The position numbers were made by a program, and so were the translations under genes. This document shows positions 52,394 through 60,441 of a DNA stretch of 64,000 bases, one piece after another; the first letter of the stretch is position 1; each line of letters opens with the position of its first letter. The stretch comes from Pseudomonas sp. FP453 (lineage in GTDB: Bacteria; Pseudomonadota; Gammaproteobacteria; Pseudomonadales; Pseudomonadaceae), in assembly GCF_030687495.1 (NCBI RefSeq), contig NZ_CP117435.1:1736001-1800000 (forward strand), written 5' to 3'. The notes below the pieces were generated by a model that was not told where the DNA came from, did not search any database, and worked only from the letters and a program-made list of their open reading frames with translations.

Positions 52394-52589
52394 GGCGACT
52401 TCCCTGAAATAGCGTTGACCCTATCGGAACGGGATGACAGGCGGATGACACCGGGCTTTAATTGTAGGAATTTTGTGCATTTTGGGCGGGAGGTTTCCCG
52501 GTTGCTGCCTAAATGGACACTTCCGTCATATACTCACGGCCTTATTCAGGGCATAGCGCCCATGACAGACCATTCAAGGAGCAAAAGCT

Positions 52590-53279
52590 ATGCGCTGGAG
52601 CCACTATTTCGCTCAGCTGTCGGTGTGTGCCACTGTGCTGCTGGCCCCGTTCGCCGCACAGGCCGCCTCGGAAGATGATCCCTGGGAAAGCGTGAACCGC
52701 CCGATCTTCACCTTCAACGACACCGTTGATACCTATGCCCTCAAGCCATTGGCCCAAGGCTATCAGTTCGTGACCCCGCAATTCATGCAGGATGGCGTCC
52801 ATAACTTCTTCCGCAATATCGGCGATGTCGGCAACCTGGCCAACAATGTGCTGCAGCTCAAGCCGCATGCGGCGGGTGTGGACACGGCGCGCTTGCTGAT
52901 GAACACCACGTTTGGCGTGCTGGGCTTTATCGACGTCGGCACCAAAATGGGGCTGCAACGCAGCGATGAAGACTTCGGCCAGACCCTCGGCTATTGGGGT
53001 GTGGGCAGCGGCCCTTACGTGATGCTGCCGCTGCTGGGCCCGAGCACCTTGCGTGACGCACCGTCCAAGTACGTGGACAGCTACACCCAGCCGTACCGCT
53101 ACATGAACGATATCGGCTGGCGCAACAGCACCTTCGGCCTGAACGTGGTTGATGTCCGTGCCAGCCTGCTCGACAGCGAGAAGCTGATCACTGGCGACAA
53201 ATACACTTTCATCCGCAATGCCTACCTGCAGAACCGCGAGTTCAAGGTCAAGGATGGCAAGGTTGTCGATGATTTCTAA
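52590..53279 (+). CDS. mlaA: MlaA/VacJ family outer-membrane lipid asymmetry protein
   Basis: A 229-residue protein of the VacJ family: DDPWESVNRPIFTFNDTVD, VGNLANNVLQLKP, DFGQTLGYWGVGSGPYVMLPLLGPSTLRD seen in pieces along residues 29-155. MlaA removes misplaced phospholipids from the outer leaflet of the outer membrane. The signal peptide (1-25) ends AAQA with no lipobox Cys at the cleavage site, so it seems to be secreted by signal peptidase I, unlike E. coli MlaA. GGAG lies before ATG 52590. A terminator follows. Confidence 0.92.
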   Translation: MRWSHYFAQLSVCATVLLAPFAAQAASEDDPWESVNRPIFTFNDTVDTYALKPLAQGYQFVTPQFMQDGVHNFFRNIGDVGNLANNVLQLKPHAAGVDTARLLMNTTFGVLGFIDVGTKMGLQRSDEDFGQTLGYWGVGSGPYVMLPLLGPSTLRDAPSKYVDSYTQPYRYMNDIGWRNSTFGLNVVDVRASLLDSEKLITGDKYTFIRNAYLQNREFKVKDGKVVDDF

Positions 53280-53298
53280 GCTGTGATGTCTTGAAATG

Positions 53299-53332
53299 AA
53301 AAAAAGGCGACCTTCAAGGGTCGCCTTTTTTG
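53299..53332. terminator. Bidirectional terminator between mlaA and pilZ gene
   Basis: The stem AAGGCGACC / GGTCGCCTT has a 6-nt loop, flanked by seven A and a run of T, 20 nt after the mlaA stop and just before the 3' end of the convergent PilZ gene. Confidence 0.9.
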
Positions 53333-53342
53333 TGCGCGGATT

Positions 53343-53648
53343 TCAGTGCATTTTCAAGATCTTGAGGCCCAGGTGCTGGCCATCGTCGGCGCCTTTGACC
53401 CACACCACTTCAGTGTCCGCCTCCAGGCCTGTGAGGGAGCTGTGCTCCGAATCGATGCGCACGGTCAACAGGTCGCCCACCTTGAACAGGCGCGGTGCCT
53501 GCACCTGCATACCGGAGCTGGAAAGGTCCACGCAAACCCCTGCAATCTCTTGCCCGGCGTGGATCAAAGACACATCGGCATCCACTCGCATGCGGATGAA
53601 ATCGCGTTTTTCGGCGTAGTCGCGCTCGTGTTCGCTCACGGGTTCCAT
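53343..53648 (-). CDS. Single-domain PilZ protein
   Basis: A 101-residue PilZ protein with both cyclic-di-GMP motifs: RDFIR (R15, R19) and DLSSSG (D41, S43, G46). It therefore probably binds c-di-GMP. No partner domain. It lies between mlaA and rssB, an arrangement also known in P. aeruginosa. Likely a cytoplasmic adaptor, target unknown. Confidence 0.9.
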   Translation of the reverse strand: MEPVSEHERDYAEKRDFIRMRVDADVSLIHAGQEIAGVCVDLSSSGMQVQAPRLFKVGDLLTVRIDSEHSSLTGLEADTEVVWVKGADDGQHLGLKILKMH

Positions 53649-53916
53649 CCTTACTTTGTGTTGTGGTCGTGGCTGTTCTTATAACTCCCAGTGATTTGCG
53701 ATGTAAAGACGCCCGGCGACCATCGGCATGAGCTTGAAACCCCTGACGGATGGGAGTACCGTCTGCGCCTTAGAAGGGCACCTCTGCTTTACTGTTGTGC
53801 GTAGGCCAAAAGCCCGTGCTTTGTAGGACAGAGTGGCTAGAAAGCGAATCCAGTAGTGTGAGCCCGGCCATTGCCGAGCTGCCTACGCCAACCTAATTCT
53901 GGCGCCGTTTGCCCAC

Positions 53917-55098
53917 ATGCAAAAAACCAGTGCCACGCTGCTGATAATCGATGACGACGAAGTAGTGCGCGCGAGTCTCGCGGCCTATTTGGAAGACAGT
54001 GGCTTCAGCGTCCTGCAGGCCAGCAATGGCCAACAGGGTCTCCAGGTATTCGAGCGCGACAAGCCCGACCTTGTGATCTGCGACCTGCGCATGCCCCAGA
54101 TGGGCGGCCTGGAGCTGATTCGCCAGGTGACTGAGCTCGCGCCGCAGACGCCGGTGATTGTGGTGTCCGGTGCCGGGGTGATGAACGATGCGGTCGAGGC
54201 CCTGCGCCTCGGCGCTGCCGACTACCTGATCAAGCCCCTGGAAGACCTGGCGGTGCTGGAGCACTCGGTGCGCCGTGCCCTGGACCGTGCACGCCTGCTC
54301 CTGGAAAACCAGCGCTACCGCGAAAAGCTCGAAACCGCCAACCGCGAACTCGAAGCCAGCCTGAACCTGCTCCAGGAAGACCAGAACGCCGGTCGCCAGG
54401 TGCAGATGAACATGTTGCCGGTGAGTCCGTGGACCATCGACGAATTCCAGTTTGCCCACCAGATCATCCCGTCGTTGTACCTGTCGGGGGATTTTGTCGA
54501 TTATTTCCGCGTGGATGAGCGCCGTGTTGCGTTCTATCTGGCCGACGTCTCCGGCCATGGCGCCTCTTCCGCGTTTGTCACCGTGTTGTTGAAGTTCATG
54601 ACCACGCGGTTGCTGTTCGAATCCAAGCGCAATGGCACCTTGCCGGAGTTCACGCCGTCCGAGGTGCTGGGCCACATCAACCGAGGCTTGATCAGCTGCA
54701 AGCTGGGCAAGCATGTGACGATGGTCGGCGGCGTGATCGATGAAGAAACTGGTCTTTTGACCTACAGTATTGGCGGTCACCTGCCGATGCCTGTTTTGTA
54801 TACGCCTGACAGTGTGCGCTACCTGGAAGGACGTGGTCTGCCCGTAGGCTTGTTCAATGAAGCCACCTACGAAGATCACATCCTGGAGCTGCCGCCGACC
54901 TTCAGCCTGACGCTGATGTCCGACGGTATCCTGGATTTGCTTCCAGAGCCTACACTCAAGGAGAAAGAAGCCGCCTTGCCCCAAAAGGTCAAGTCGGCGG
55001 GCGGCAGCCTGGATGGCCTGCGGCAAGTGTTTGGATTGGCCACGCTGGGGGAGATGCCGGATGATATCGCCCTACTGGTGTTGAGCAGGAATCTTTGA
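53917..55098 (+). CDS. rssB: Response regulator with PP2C-type phosphatase output (RssB)
   Basis: A 393-residue protein: a receiver (1-120) with D56 in LVICDLRMPQMGG and KPL in ADYLIKPLEDL; a coiled-coil linker (about 125-160); and a SpoIIE-like PPM phosphatase domain with LADVSGHGASSAFV and LMSDGILDLL. Such proteins dephosphorylate a STAS anti-sigma antagonist. The next gene, overlapping by four bases, is just such a STAS protein. Homologues of P. aeruginosa RssB affect RpoS-linked control. No clear Shine-Dalgarno precedes ATG 53917. Confidence 0.88.
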   Translation: MQKTSATLLIIDDDEVVRASLAAYLEDSGFSVLQASNGQQGLQVFERDKPDLVICDLRMPQMGGLELIRQVTELAPQTPVIVVSGAGVMNDAVEALRLGAADYLIKPLEDLAVLEHSVRRALDRARLLLENQRYREKLETANRELEASLNLLQEDQNAGRQVQMNMLPVSPWTIDEFQFAHQIIPSLYLSGDFVDYFRVDERRVAFYLADVSGHGASSAFVTVLLKFMTTRLLFESKRNGTLPEFTPSEVLGHINRGLISCKLGKHVTMVGGVIDEETGLLTYSIGGHLPMPVLYTPDSVRYLEGRGLPVGLFNEATYEDHILELPPTFSLTLMSDGILDLLPEPTLKEKEAALPQKVKSAGGSLDGLRQVFGLATLGEMPDDIALLVLSRNL

Positions 55099-55580
55099 TG
55101 AGTACCGGAAGAATCCAATTCGCCGAGCAAGACGGGACCTTTGTCCTGAAGTTTGTCGGTGAAGTGCGCCTGACCTTGTGTTCGGCGCTGGATGCGACGA
55201 TTGAGCGGATTTTCACCGCGCTGAATTTCTCGGCGATCGTGATCGATCTGACCGAAACCCGCAGCATCGATAGCACCACCCTGGGGTTGTTGGCCAAGTT
55301 GTCCATTCTGTCTCGGCAGAAGGTCGGCCTGTTGCCGACGGTCGTCACCACCCACGAAGACATCACCCGTTTGTTGCAATCCATGGGTTTCGATCAGGTG
55401 TTCAACATCGTTGATCGTCCGATTCCTTGCCCGGAATGCCTGACCGACCTGCCATCGCAGGACCAGTCCGAAGAAGTGGTGCGGGTCAAGGTGCTGGAAG
55501 CGCACAAGATCCTGATGGGCTTGAACGAGTCCAACCGCGAAGCGTTCCACGACCTCGTCAACGCCCTGGAACGCCACTGA
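55095..55580 (+). CDS. rssC: STAS-domain anti-sigma factor antagonist (RssC)
   Basis: A 161-residue protein with an N-terminal STAS domain (about 1-100) and a C-terminal extension with a CPEC motif (PIPCPECLTDLPSQ) near 115. The phosphorylatable Ser is expected in TETRSIDSTTLGLLAKL. It is translationally coupled to rssB (ATGA overlap), the predicted phosphatase. Together they form a partner-switching pair; the matching kinase/anti-sigma factor is not in this window. Confidence 0.86.
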   Translation: MMSTGRIQFAEQDGTFVLKFVGEVRLTLCSALDATIERIFTALNFSAIVIDLTETRSIDSTTLGLLAKLSILSRQKVGLLPTVVTTHEDITRLLQSMGFDQVFNIVDRPIPCPECLTDLPSQDQSEEVVRVKVLEAHKILMGLNESNREAFHDLVNALERH

Positions 55581-55604
55581 TTCCCCAGTAAAAACTCGGT
55601 CTCG

Positions 55605-55632
55605 GTGGGAGCTGGCTTGCCTGCGATAGCGC
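55605..55632. repeat. Single REP sequence
   Basis: One copy of GTGGGAGCTGGCTTGCCTGC with no inverted partner, between rssC and the terminator at 55676. Confidence 0.7.
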
Positions 55633-55675
55633 CAGCCCAGGCAATACAGGACGTGCTGCCAAACCCGGCGAGCAC

Positions 55676-55714
55676 AAAAAAGGGCGATACCCTCACAGGT
55701 ATCGCCCTTTTTGT
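55676..55714. terminator. Bidirectional terminator between rssC and tal
   Basis: The 11-bp stem AGGGCGATACC / GGTATCGCCCT has a 6-nt loop, with AAAAA on the left and TTTTT on the right. It serves both converging genes. Confidence 0.92.
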
Positions 55715-55725
55715 TACGGCCTGCC

Positions 55726-56652
55726 TTACAACTTGGCGCTCAGCAGTGCCTCCAGTTTCTCCTGATCCCGAGCAAACTGACGAATCCCCTCCGCCAGCTT
55801 CTCAGTCGCCATCGCGTCCTCGTTGGACTCCCAGCGGAACTGCGCTTCAGTCAGATGCACACGCGCTTCACCGGCGTGGCCTGGAGCCAGCTTGCGCTCC
55901 AGCTTGCCGTTGTCGGCCGCCAGTTTCTCCAGCAGGTCCGGGCTGATGGTCAGGCGATCACAACCGGCCAGTTCTTCGATCTGGCTCAGGTTACGGAAGC
56001 TGGCGCCCATCACCACGGTCTTGTAGCCGTTAGCCTTGTAGTAGTTGTAGATGCGCGTCACCGACTGCACGCCCGGGTCTTCCGAGCCGGTGTAGTCGCT
56101 GCCGTTGGCCTTCTTGTACCAATCGTAGATGCGGCCCACGAACGGTGAGATCAGGAACACACCTGCTTCGGCACAGGCAACAGCCTGGGCGAAGGAGAAC
56201 AGCAGGGTCAGGTTGGTCTGGATGCCTTCTTTTTCCAGCTTTTCTGCGGCGCGGATGCCTTCCCAGGTGGAGGCAATCTTGATCAGCACGCGATCACGGC
56301 CAATGCCGGCCTTTTCGTACAGGTCGATCAGACGGTGCGCACGCTTGAGTACAGCGTCGGTGTCGAACGAAAGGCGCGCATCCACCTCGGTGGAAATACG
56401 CCCCGGAACCACTTTCAGGATTTCTTGACCCACCGCAACCGCAAAGCGATCGCTGGCCAGGCCGACATCACCGTTGCAGTCTTTGACGCACTCGTCCAGC
56501 AGCTTGGCGTAGGCGGGAATCGAAGCAGCCTTGAGCAGCAGGGAAGGGTTGGTGGTGGCGTCTTGCGGTTTGACCCGAGCGATAGCTTCAAAATCGCCGG
56601 TATCGGCTACGACGGTGGTGATTTGCTTGAGTTGTTCCAGCTTGGAAGTCAT
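55726..56652 (-). CDS. tal: Transaldolase
   Basis: A 308-residue transaldolase B-type enzyme of the pentose phosphate pathway. The Schiff-base lysine is K125 in [13 protein letters not shown]. Other family motifs are [10 protein letters not shown] and [18 protein letters not shown] start at ATG 56652 ([19 protein letters not shown]). Cytoplasmic. It follows rssBC in convergent orientation, in the gene order seen in other Pseudomonas. Confidence 0.96.
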   Translation of the reverse strand: MTSKLEQLKQITTVVADTGDFEAIARVKPQDATTNPSLLLKAASIPAYAKLLDECVKDCNGDVGLASDRFAVAVGQEILKVVPGRISTEVDARLSFDTDAVLKRAHRLIDLYEKAGIGRDRVLIKIASTWEGIRAAEKLEKEGIQTNLTLLFSFAQAVACAEAGVFLISPFVGRIYDWYKKANGSDYTGSEDPGVQSVTRIYNYYKANGYKTVVMGASFRNLSQIEELAGCDRLTISPDLLEKLAADNGKLERKLAPGHAGEARVHLTEAQFRWESNEDAMATEKLAEGIRQFARDQEKLEALLSAKL

Positions 56653-56839
56653 GGGCGTGCTCTGTCCTATGGGTCTGATGACATTACCCGAGCGCCGACA
56701 GGCGCTCAAGGGCGCAAATGCGTTCGATCGTTTGCGAGGGCAACAACCTGAAAACAGCCGTTTGAATGACTGGCCTTGCTGGTAGATAGGAGGGCAAAAA
56801 GGCCGGCAGGTTCAACCCCGATGACCTGTGACGAGGGTA

Positions 56840-57835
56840 TCAGCGCCCGTCCAGCAATTGCGCGGCTTGATCCAGCAACGCCAGTGGATCGCTCGCCTTG
56901 TGAATATCCACCGACAACAACTGCCGAAACTTCCGTGCCCCCGGGAACCCCGTCCCCAGCCCCAGCACATGCCGGGTAATGTGATGCATCGAGCCGCCCG
57001 TCGCCAGATGCGCCGCGATATAGGGCCGCAATTGCGCCAGCACCTGCGCCCGGGTGATCACAGGCTCAGTACTGCCAAACAACTGCTGATCCACCTCCGC
57101 CAGGAGGTAGGGGTTGTGATAAGCCTCGCGGCCCAGCATCACCCCATCAAACACCTGCAAGTGCTCATGGCACTGCGCCAGTGTCTTGATCCCACCGTTC
57201 AGGATGATCTCCAATTCAGGGAAATCCTGCTTCAACTGCGCTGCCACGTCGTAGCGCAGGGGCGGAATATCGCGGTTCTCCTTGGGCGACAACCCCTCCA
57301 GAATCGCAATGCGCGCATGCACGGTAAAACTGGTGCATCCCGCGTCCTTCACCTGGCCGACAAAATCACACAGCTGCGCATAACTGTCGCGGCCGTTGAT
57401 CCCGATGCGATGTTTTACCGTCACCGGAATCGCCACCGCATCACGCATCGCCTTCACGCAATCCGCCACCAGGGCGGGGTGGCCCATAAGGCAGGCACCG
57501 ATCATGTTGTTCTGCACGCGGTCACTGGGGCAACCGACGTTGAGGTTCACCTCATCGTAACCACCGGCCTCAGCCATTCGCGCACACGCGGCCAGGTCCG
57601 CCGGAACGCTGCCGCCCAGTTGCAAGGCCAGAGGGTGCTCGGCGTCGTTGTGACGCAGGAAGCGCTCGTGGTCACCGTGGAGAATCGCGCCGGTGGTGAC
57701 CATCTCGGTGTAGAGCAGGGCGTTTTTCGACAACAGGCGCAGGAAGAAGCGGCAGTGGCGGTCGGTCCAATCCATCATCGGCGCAACAGAAAAGCGCCGT
57801 GCAACGGATTGCGGTGCAGCAGTAGTCAGGGACAT
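56840..57835 (-). CDS. dusA: tRNA-dihydrouridine(20/20a) synthase
   Basis: A 331-residue FMN enzyme that reduces uridine 20/20a in tRNA D-loops. The N-terminal RFSVAPMMDWTDRHCRFF is the DusA signature; the catalytic Cys is C102 in LNVGCPSDRVQNN; the FMN phosphate site lies in ILNGGIKTLAQ and VMLGREAYHNP. DusA rather than DusB/C is indicated by the MMDWTDRHCR start and length. Cytoplasmic. Confidence 0.95.
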   Translation of the reverse strand: MSLTTAAPQSVARRFSVAPMMDWTDRHCRFFLRLLSKNALLYTEMVTTGAILHGDHERFLRHNDAEHPLALQLGGSVPADLAACARMAEAGGYDEVNLNVGCPSDRVQNNMIGACLMGHPALVADCVKAMRDAVAIPVTVKHRIGINGRDSYAQLCDFVGQVKDAGCTSFTVHARIAILEGLSPKENRDIPPLRYDVAAQLKQDFPELEIILNGGIKTLAQCHEHLQVFDGVMLGREAYHNPYLLAEVDQQLFGSTEPVITRAQVLAQLRPYIAAHLATGGSMHHITRHVLGLGTGFPGARKFRQLLSVDIHKASDPLALLDQAAQLLDGR

Positions 57836-57935
57836 TGGGACATCTGAGTGAGCAAGGCAGAGGGCGCGAGTTTATCAGGAATCAGGGGCCAGATATCTTG
57901 CTCTGCGGCTTCAGGTTCAATGCGCGCCGTCACGC

Positions 57936-58775
57936 TTATCCCGCAACTACAGTGCCCCTATGGAAAATCTCCCGTCTGGCGCGACGGCTGATATTTTCGT
58001 GTTTGCATGACGTATACATGCTGTCAAACCGGCTACGGTCGATTTCGCGGTATTTGTGCAGCTCTTCCATAACCATCTGGTCGTAGTCCTGCTCGATCAT
58101 GAAGCGGAAAACTTCCCGTCGATAAAAGAACCCGAATTGAAACGCCAGCACTTCGGTCATGTGATCGGTAGGGGTGAGGAAGCAGTTTTCCAGGTCGATG
58201 GCCTTGGCGGCGTAGGGTGCGTCAGCGTTGATCATCACGTTGTTCGCCCAGAAGTCCATATGCACGATGCCCTTGTCATGCAGGGCGCGCAGCAGGTCGA
58301 ACGACAGGTTGACCAGGCCGCGGATGTCGCGGCTTTTGTCCAGCCACTGCAGGCCGTTGACGTGGTCGTCGAGCATTTCGGTGAAGATGAAGAATTCCTG
58401 GATCAAACCAATCGCGGATTTTCGGTAGCCAAACCCGAGCAGGTTGGCGATGGGGGCCCCGCGTTGTTGTGCGGCGTGGGTGTTGATGACTTCTTCGACC
58501 GGCCAATCGAAGGCGCCGTCGCGCTTTGCACGTCCGAGGGTCACTCTCAATTTGGGCTTGAAGCTGTCGAGGGGCTGGAATTTGGCGAAGAGGTCGCTTT
58601 CCATGCCTTGGAGCGGGGCGCTGATGCGGTCTTGCAACTGGTGCCGGCTGTCAATCAGCTCTTGGATCGCCAGTTCGACATTAATATTCGTGTCTTCTGT
58701 CAGAAAAATTCTGGCTTTACGGTGGTCGAGTATCGAGGGAAAACTCTTAAGCACACCTCTGTCGGGGAAAATCAA
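57936..58775 (-). CDS. Lipopolysaccharide kinase-like protein (InaA/RIO-like fold)
   Basis: A 279-residue protein with a kinase-like core: VHMDFWANNVMIN gives the HxD...N catalytic loop (H172, D174, N179) and AIDLENC the metal Asp (D194). The N-terminal half has little similarity to known kinases. WaaP/InaA-type proteins phosphorylate LPS core sugars or respond to acid stress; the target here is unknown. No membrane helix. The coding start at ATG 58775 is followed upstream by an AT-rich stretch unlike the core genome. Confidence 0.7.
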   Translation of the reverse strand: MIFPDRGVLKSFPSILDHRKARIFLTEDTNINVELAIQELIDSRHQLQDRISAPLQGMESDLFAKFQPLDSFKPKLRVTLGRAKRDGAFDWPVEEVINTHAAQQRGAPIANLLGFGYRKSAIGLIQEFFIFTEMLDDHVNGLQWLDKSRDIRGLVNLSFDLLRALHDKGIVHMDFWANNVMINADAPYAAKAIDLENCFLTPTDHMTEVLAFQFGFFYRREVFRFMIEQDYDQMVMEELHKYREIDRSRFDSMYTSCKHENISRRARREIFHRGTVVAG

Positions 58776-58936
58776 AACACATCCTTGTCATTGGGTAAAT
58801 GTTACAGGGATGTTACACGCATGCCGCTATTGGATCCAACCTGAACCTAACCTGTCTGATGAATAAATATTCATCGTAAATGGCGGTTTTTTGATTTTTC
58901 CGGCATTGACTCAGATGCGGTCTTCATTTAGGCCTC

Positions 58937-59115
58937 TCCAGGCATTCGACGTGCTACCCGGTAAACGCCAGGCCGCTCAGTGCGGTCGCTGCGTCGATGT
59001 AGCCGGTGTTGGTCCAGCCGAAACCGGCGCTGATCGCGATCCCGCCAAACCATCGACCCAATGCATTGGCCAGGTTGAACGCGGCGTGGTTCGTTGCGGC
59101 GCTCGGGCACGAAGC
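58937..59115 (-). pseudogene. Remnant of an MFS transporter C-terminus
   Basis: On the minus strand the peptide AATNHAAFNLANALGRWFGG followed by IAISAGFGWTNTGYIDAATALSGLAF matches the last two helices of AraJ-like MFS exporters. Everything upstream of it is missing. The frame ends with a stop after AFTG, and the expected basic tail (YRVARRM) sits in another frame. The wider gap 58776-59317 shows no other gene that I can support. Confidence 0.65.
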
Positions 59116-59317
59116 GCCAGACCAGCGCAATGGAAGGCCACCAACCAGCTGATGAATGCGACTTGTGTACGAAGTATTGTTTGTGGCGAAGGATGGCTTT
59201 ACGCCATTACTTGATAGGTTGACGAGTTCGCAATGAAAACGACGATTTTCGCGAAACGGCTTGGGGCATACGTGATTCAAGTTTTATTGCCGAGTCCGCG
59301 AATGGATGTGCGTGACG

Positions 59318-59959
59318 TTATTTGCCAGTCGCCCGTCCGAAATGAAGTTTGAGTAACGGGATCAGGGCAACTAGGCAGCCGAACATAAACCCGATGAAAA
59401 TGCCGTGCGCCAAATAGGGTTTCAAGCTCTTTGAATTAAACGTGCTGAAACCGCTTAGTGGATTGAAGGCCCTGAGCGTATTGTCGGCAGCCAGTGAGGG
59501 CAGGTTGAGGTTGAGCGCCTGCGTGTTGGCGACGGCCAGCGCCGCCTTCAGTTGCGCCTCTGCCTGCTCTTTGCTGCTGGCCGTGGACGACACGCGGAAG
59601 ATATAAGGCTGCGGCGTGCCTGTGCTGTCGATTCCGTTGGCCGTCATGATGCCCATGGCGGTATTGAACACATCGTCCTGTATCGAACTGTAAAGCCTGA
59701 TCTCTGAAGCCTGCTCAGTGGCGGGCGCGATATGGTCACTGCGCAACTCGTTATAAAGGCTCAATAGCGCCGGTTTCGCGATGTAAGTGCTGGCGATCCA
59801 TTTGGGTGCGGCGGTATAGAAGACGGCGAAAGAAATGGCCACCCCAACCACGGTTGCCGCAATGATCTTGAACTTGCTCTTCCACAGGGCATGAATAAAC
59901 GGCAGAAGATCTATTTCGTCATCTCTATATCGATCGTTTGGTGTCGTCATACTACTCAC
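59318..59959 (-). CDS. Short Wzz-domain chain-length determinant-like protein
   Basis: A 213-residue membrane protein with a Wzz N-terminal domain: DEIDLLPFIHALWKSKFKII, then a helix at about 33-52 and a C-terminal helix at about 185-207 (IFIGFMFGCLVALIPLLKL). Wzz proteins set O-antigen or capsule chain length, but most are 320-440 residues, so this one has a small periplasmic domain. It is isolated from O-antigen genes here. The start is a GTG at 59959; ATG 59950 is an alternative. Confidence 0.78.
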   Translation of the reverse strand: MSSMTTPNDRYRDDEIDLLPFIHALWKSKFKIIAATVVGVAISFAVFYTAAPKWIASTYIAKPALLSLYNELRSDHIAPATEQASEIRLYSSIQDDVFNTAMGIMTANGIDSTGTPQPYIFRVSSTASSKEQAEAQLKAALAVANTQALNLNLPSLAADNTLRAFNPLSGFSTFNSKSLKPYLAHGIFIGFMFGCLVALIPLLKLHFGRATGK

Positions 59960-60441
59960 GAAGAGGCCCTGTTTTCACGTGTTGCTGATTGTAGAGTAAA
60001 TGGAAATATTTGCGCTGGCAGTTGCTACATTTGCCACCGGGTTGACCGGATCGGGAGCTGAATAGTTCCGTGCCACCCCTTGCGGGTGCGGCCCAGGCCC
60101 GCCAGCCGATGGCGGCATTCGACCGGCGAGTCCACATCAGACGCCCCATCCTCCCCGAGCGTGATATTCTGCGCGCCGTCTTGGTCTACGCTTTCCAAGG
60201 TGCGTTCACCCGAATACGCGCCGACGGTTGGCTGTCGCCCAGGTAGCTGAAGCCAATAATGATAAGAAGTCAGCGCAGAAGGGACATAAAAGTGAGGTCG
60301 ATACGTCGGCCTTGTGTGCCCACCCTGCGGCCTTTAAGTGAGTGTGCAAACCCCGCGGTGCGTTGCCTGGCGCAGTGTGAAGGAGGGTTGCTCACGAACG
60401 GGGGCGGTAGGGCGGATGGCGTTTTATCATAGGTGCTACTG
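59960..60441. other. 482-nt intergenic region upstream of mqo
   Basis: I find no supported gene. A minus-strand open stretch near 60052-60250 has no recognisable family. AGGTG lies 7 nt before the mqo start. No REP element is present, unlike most gaps in this window. It may hold the mqo promoter and decayed DNA. Confidence 0.4.

Noticed and set aside
60052..60250. Possible minus-strand gene upstream of mqo
   Set aside because: It is a short open stretch with no start context, no recognisable motif and no relation to neighbours.
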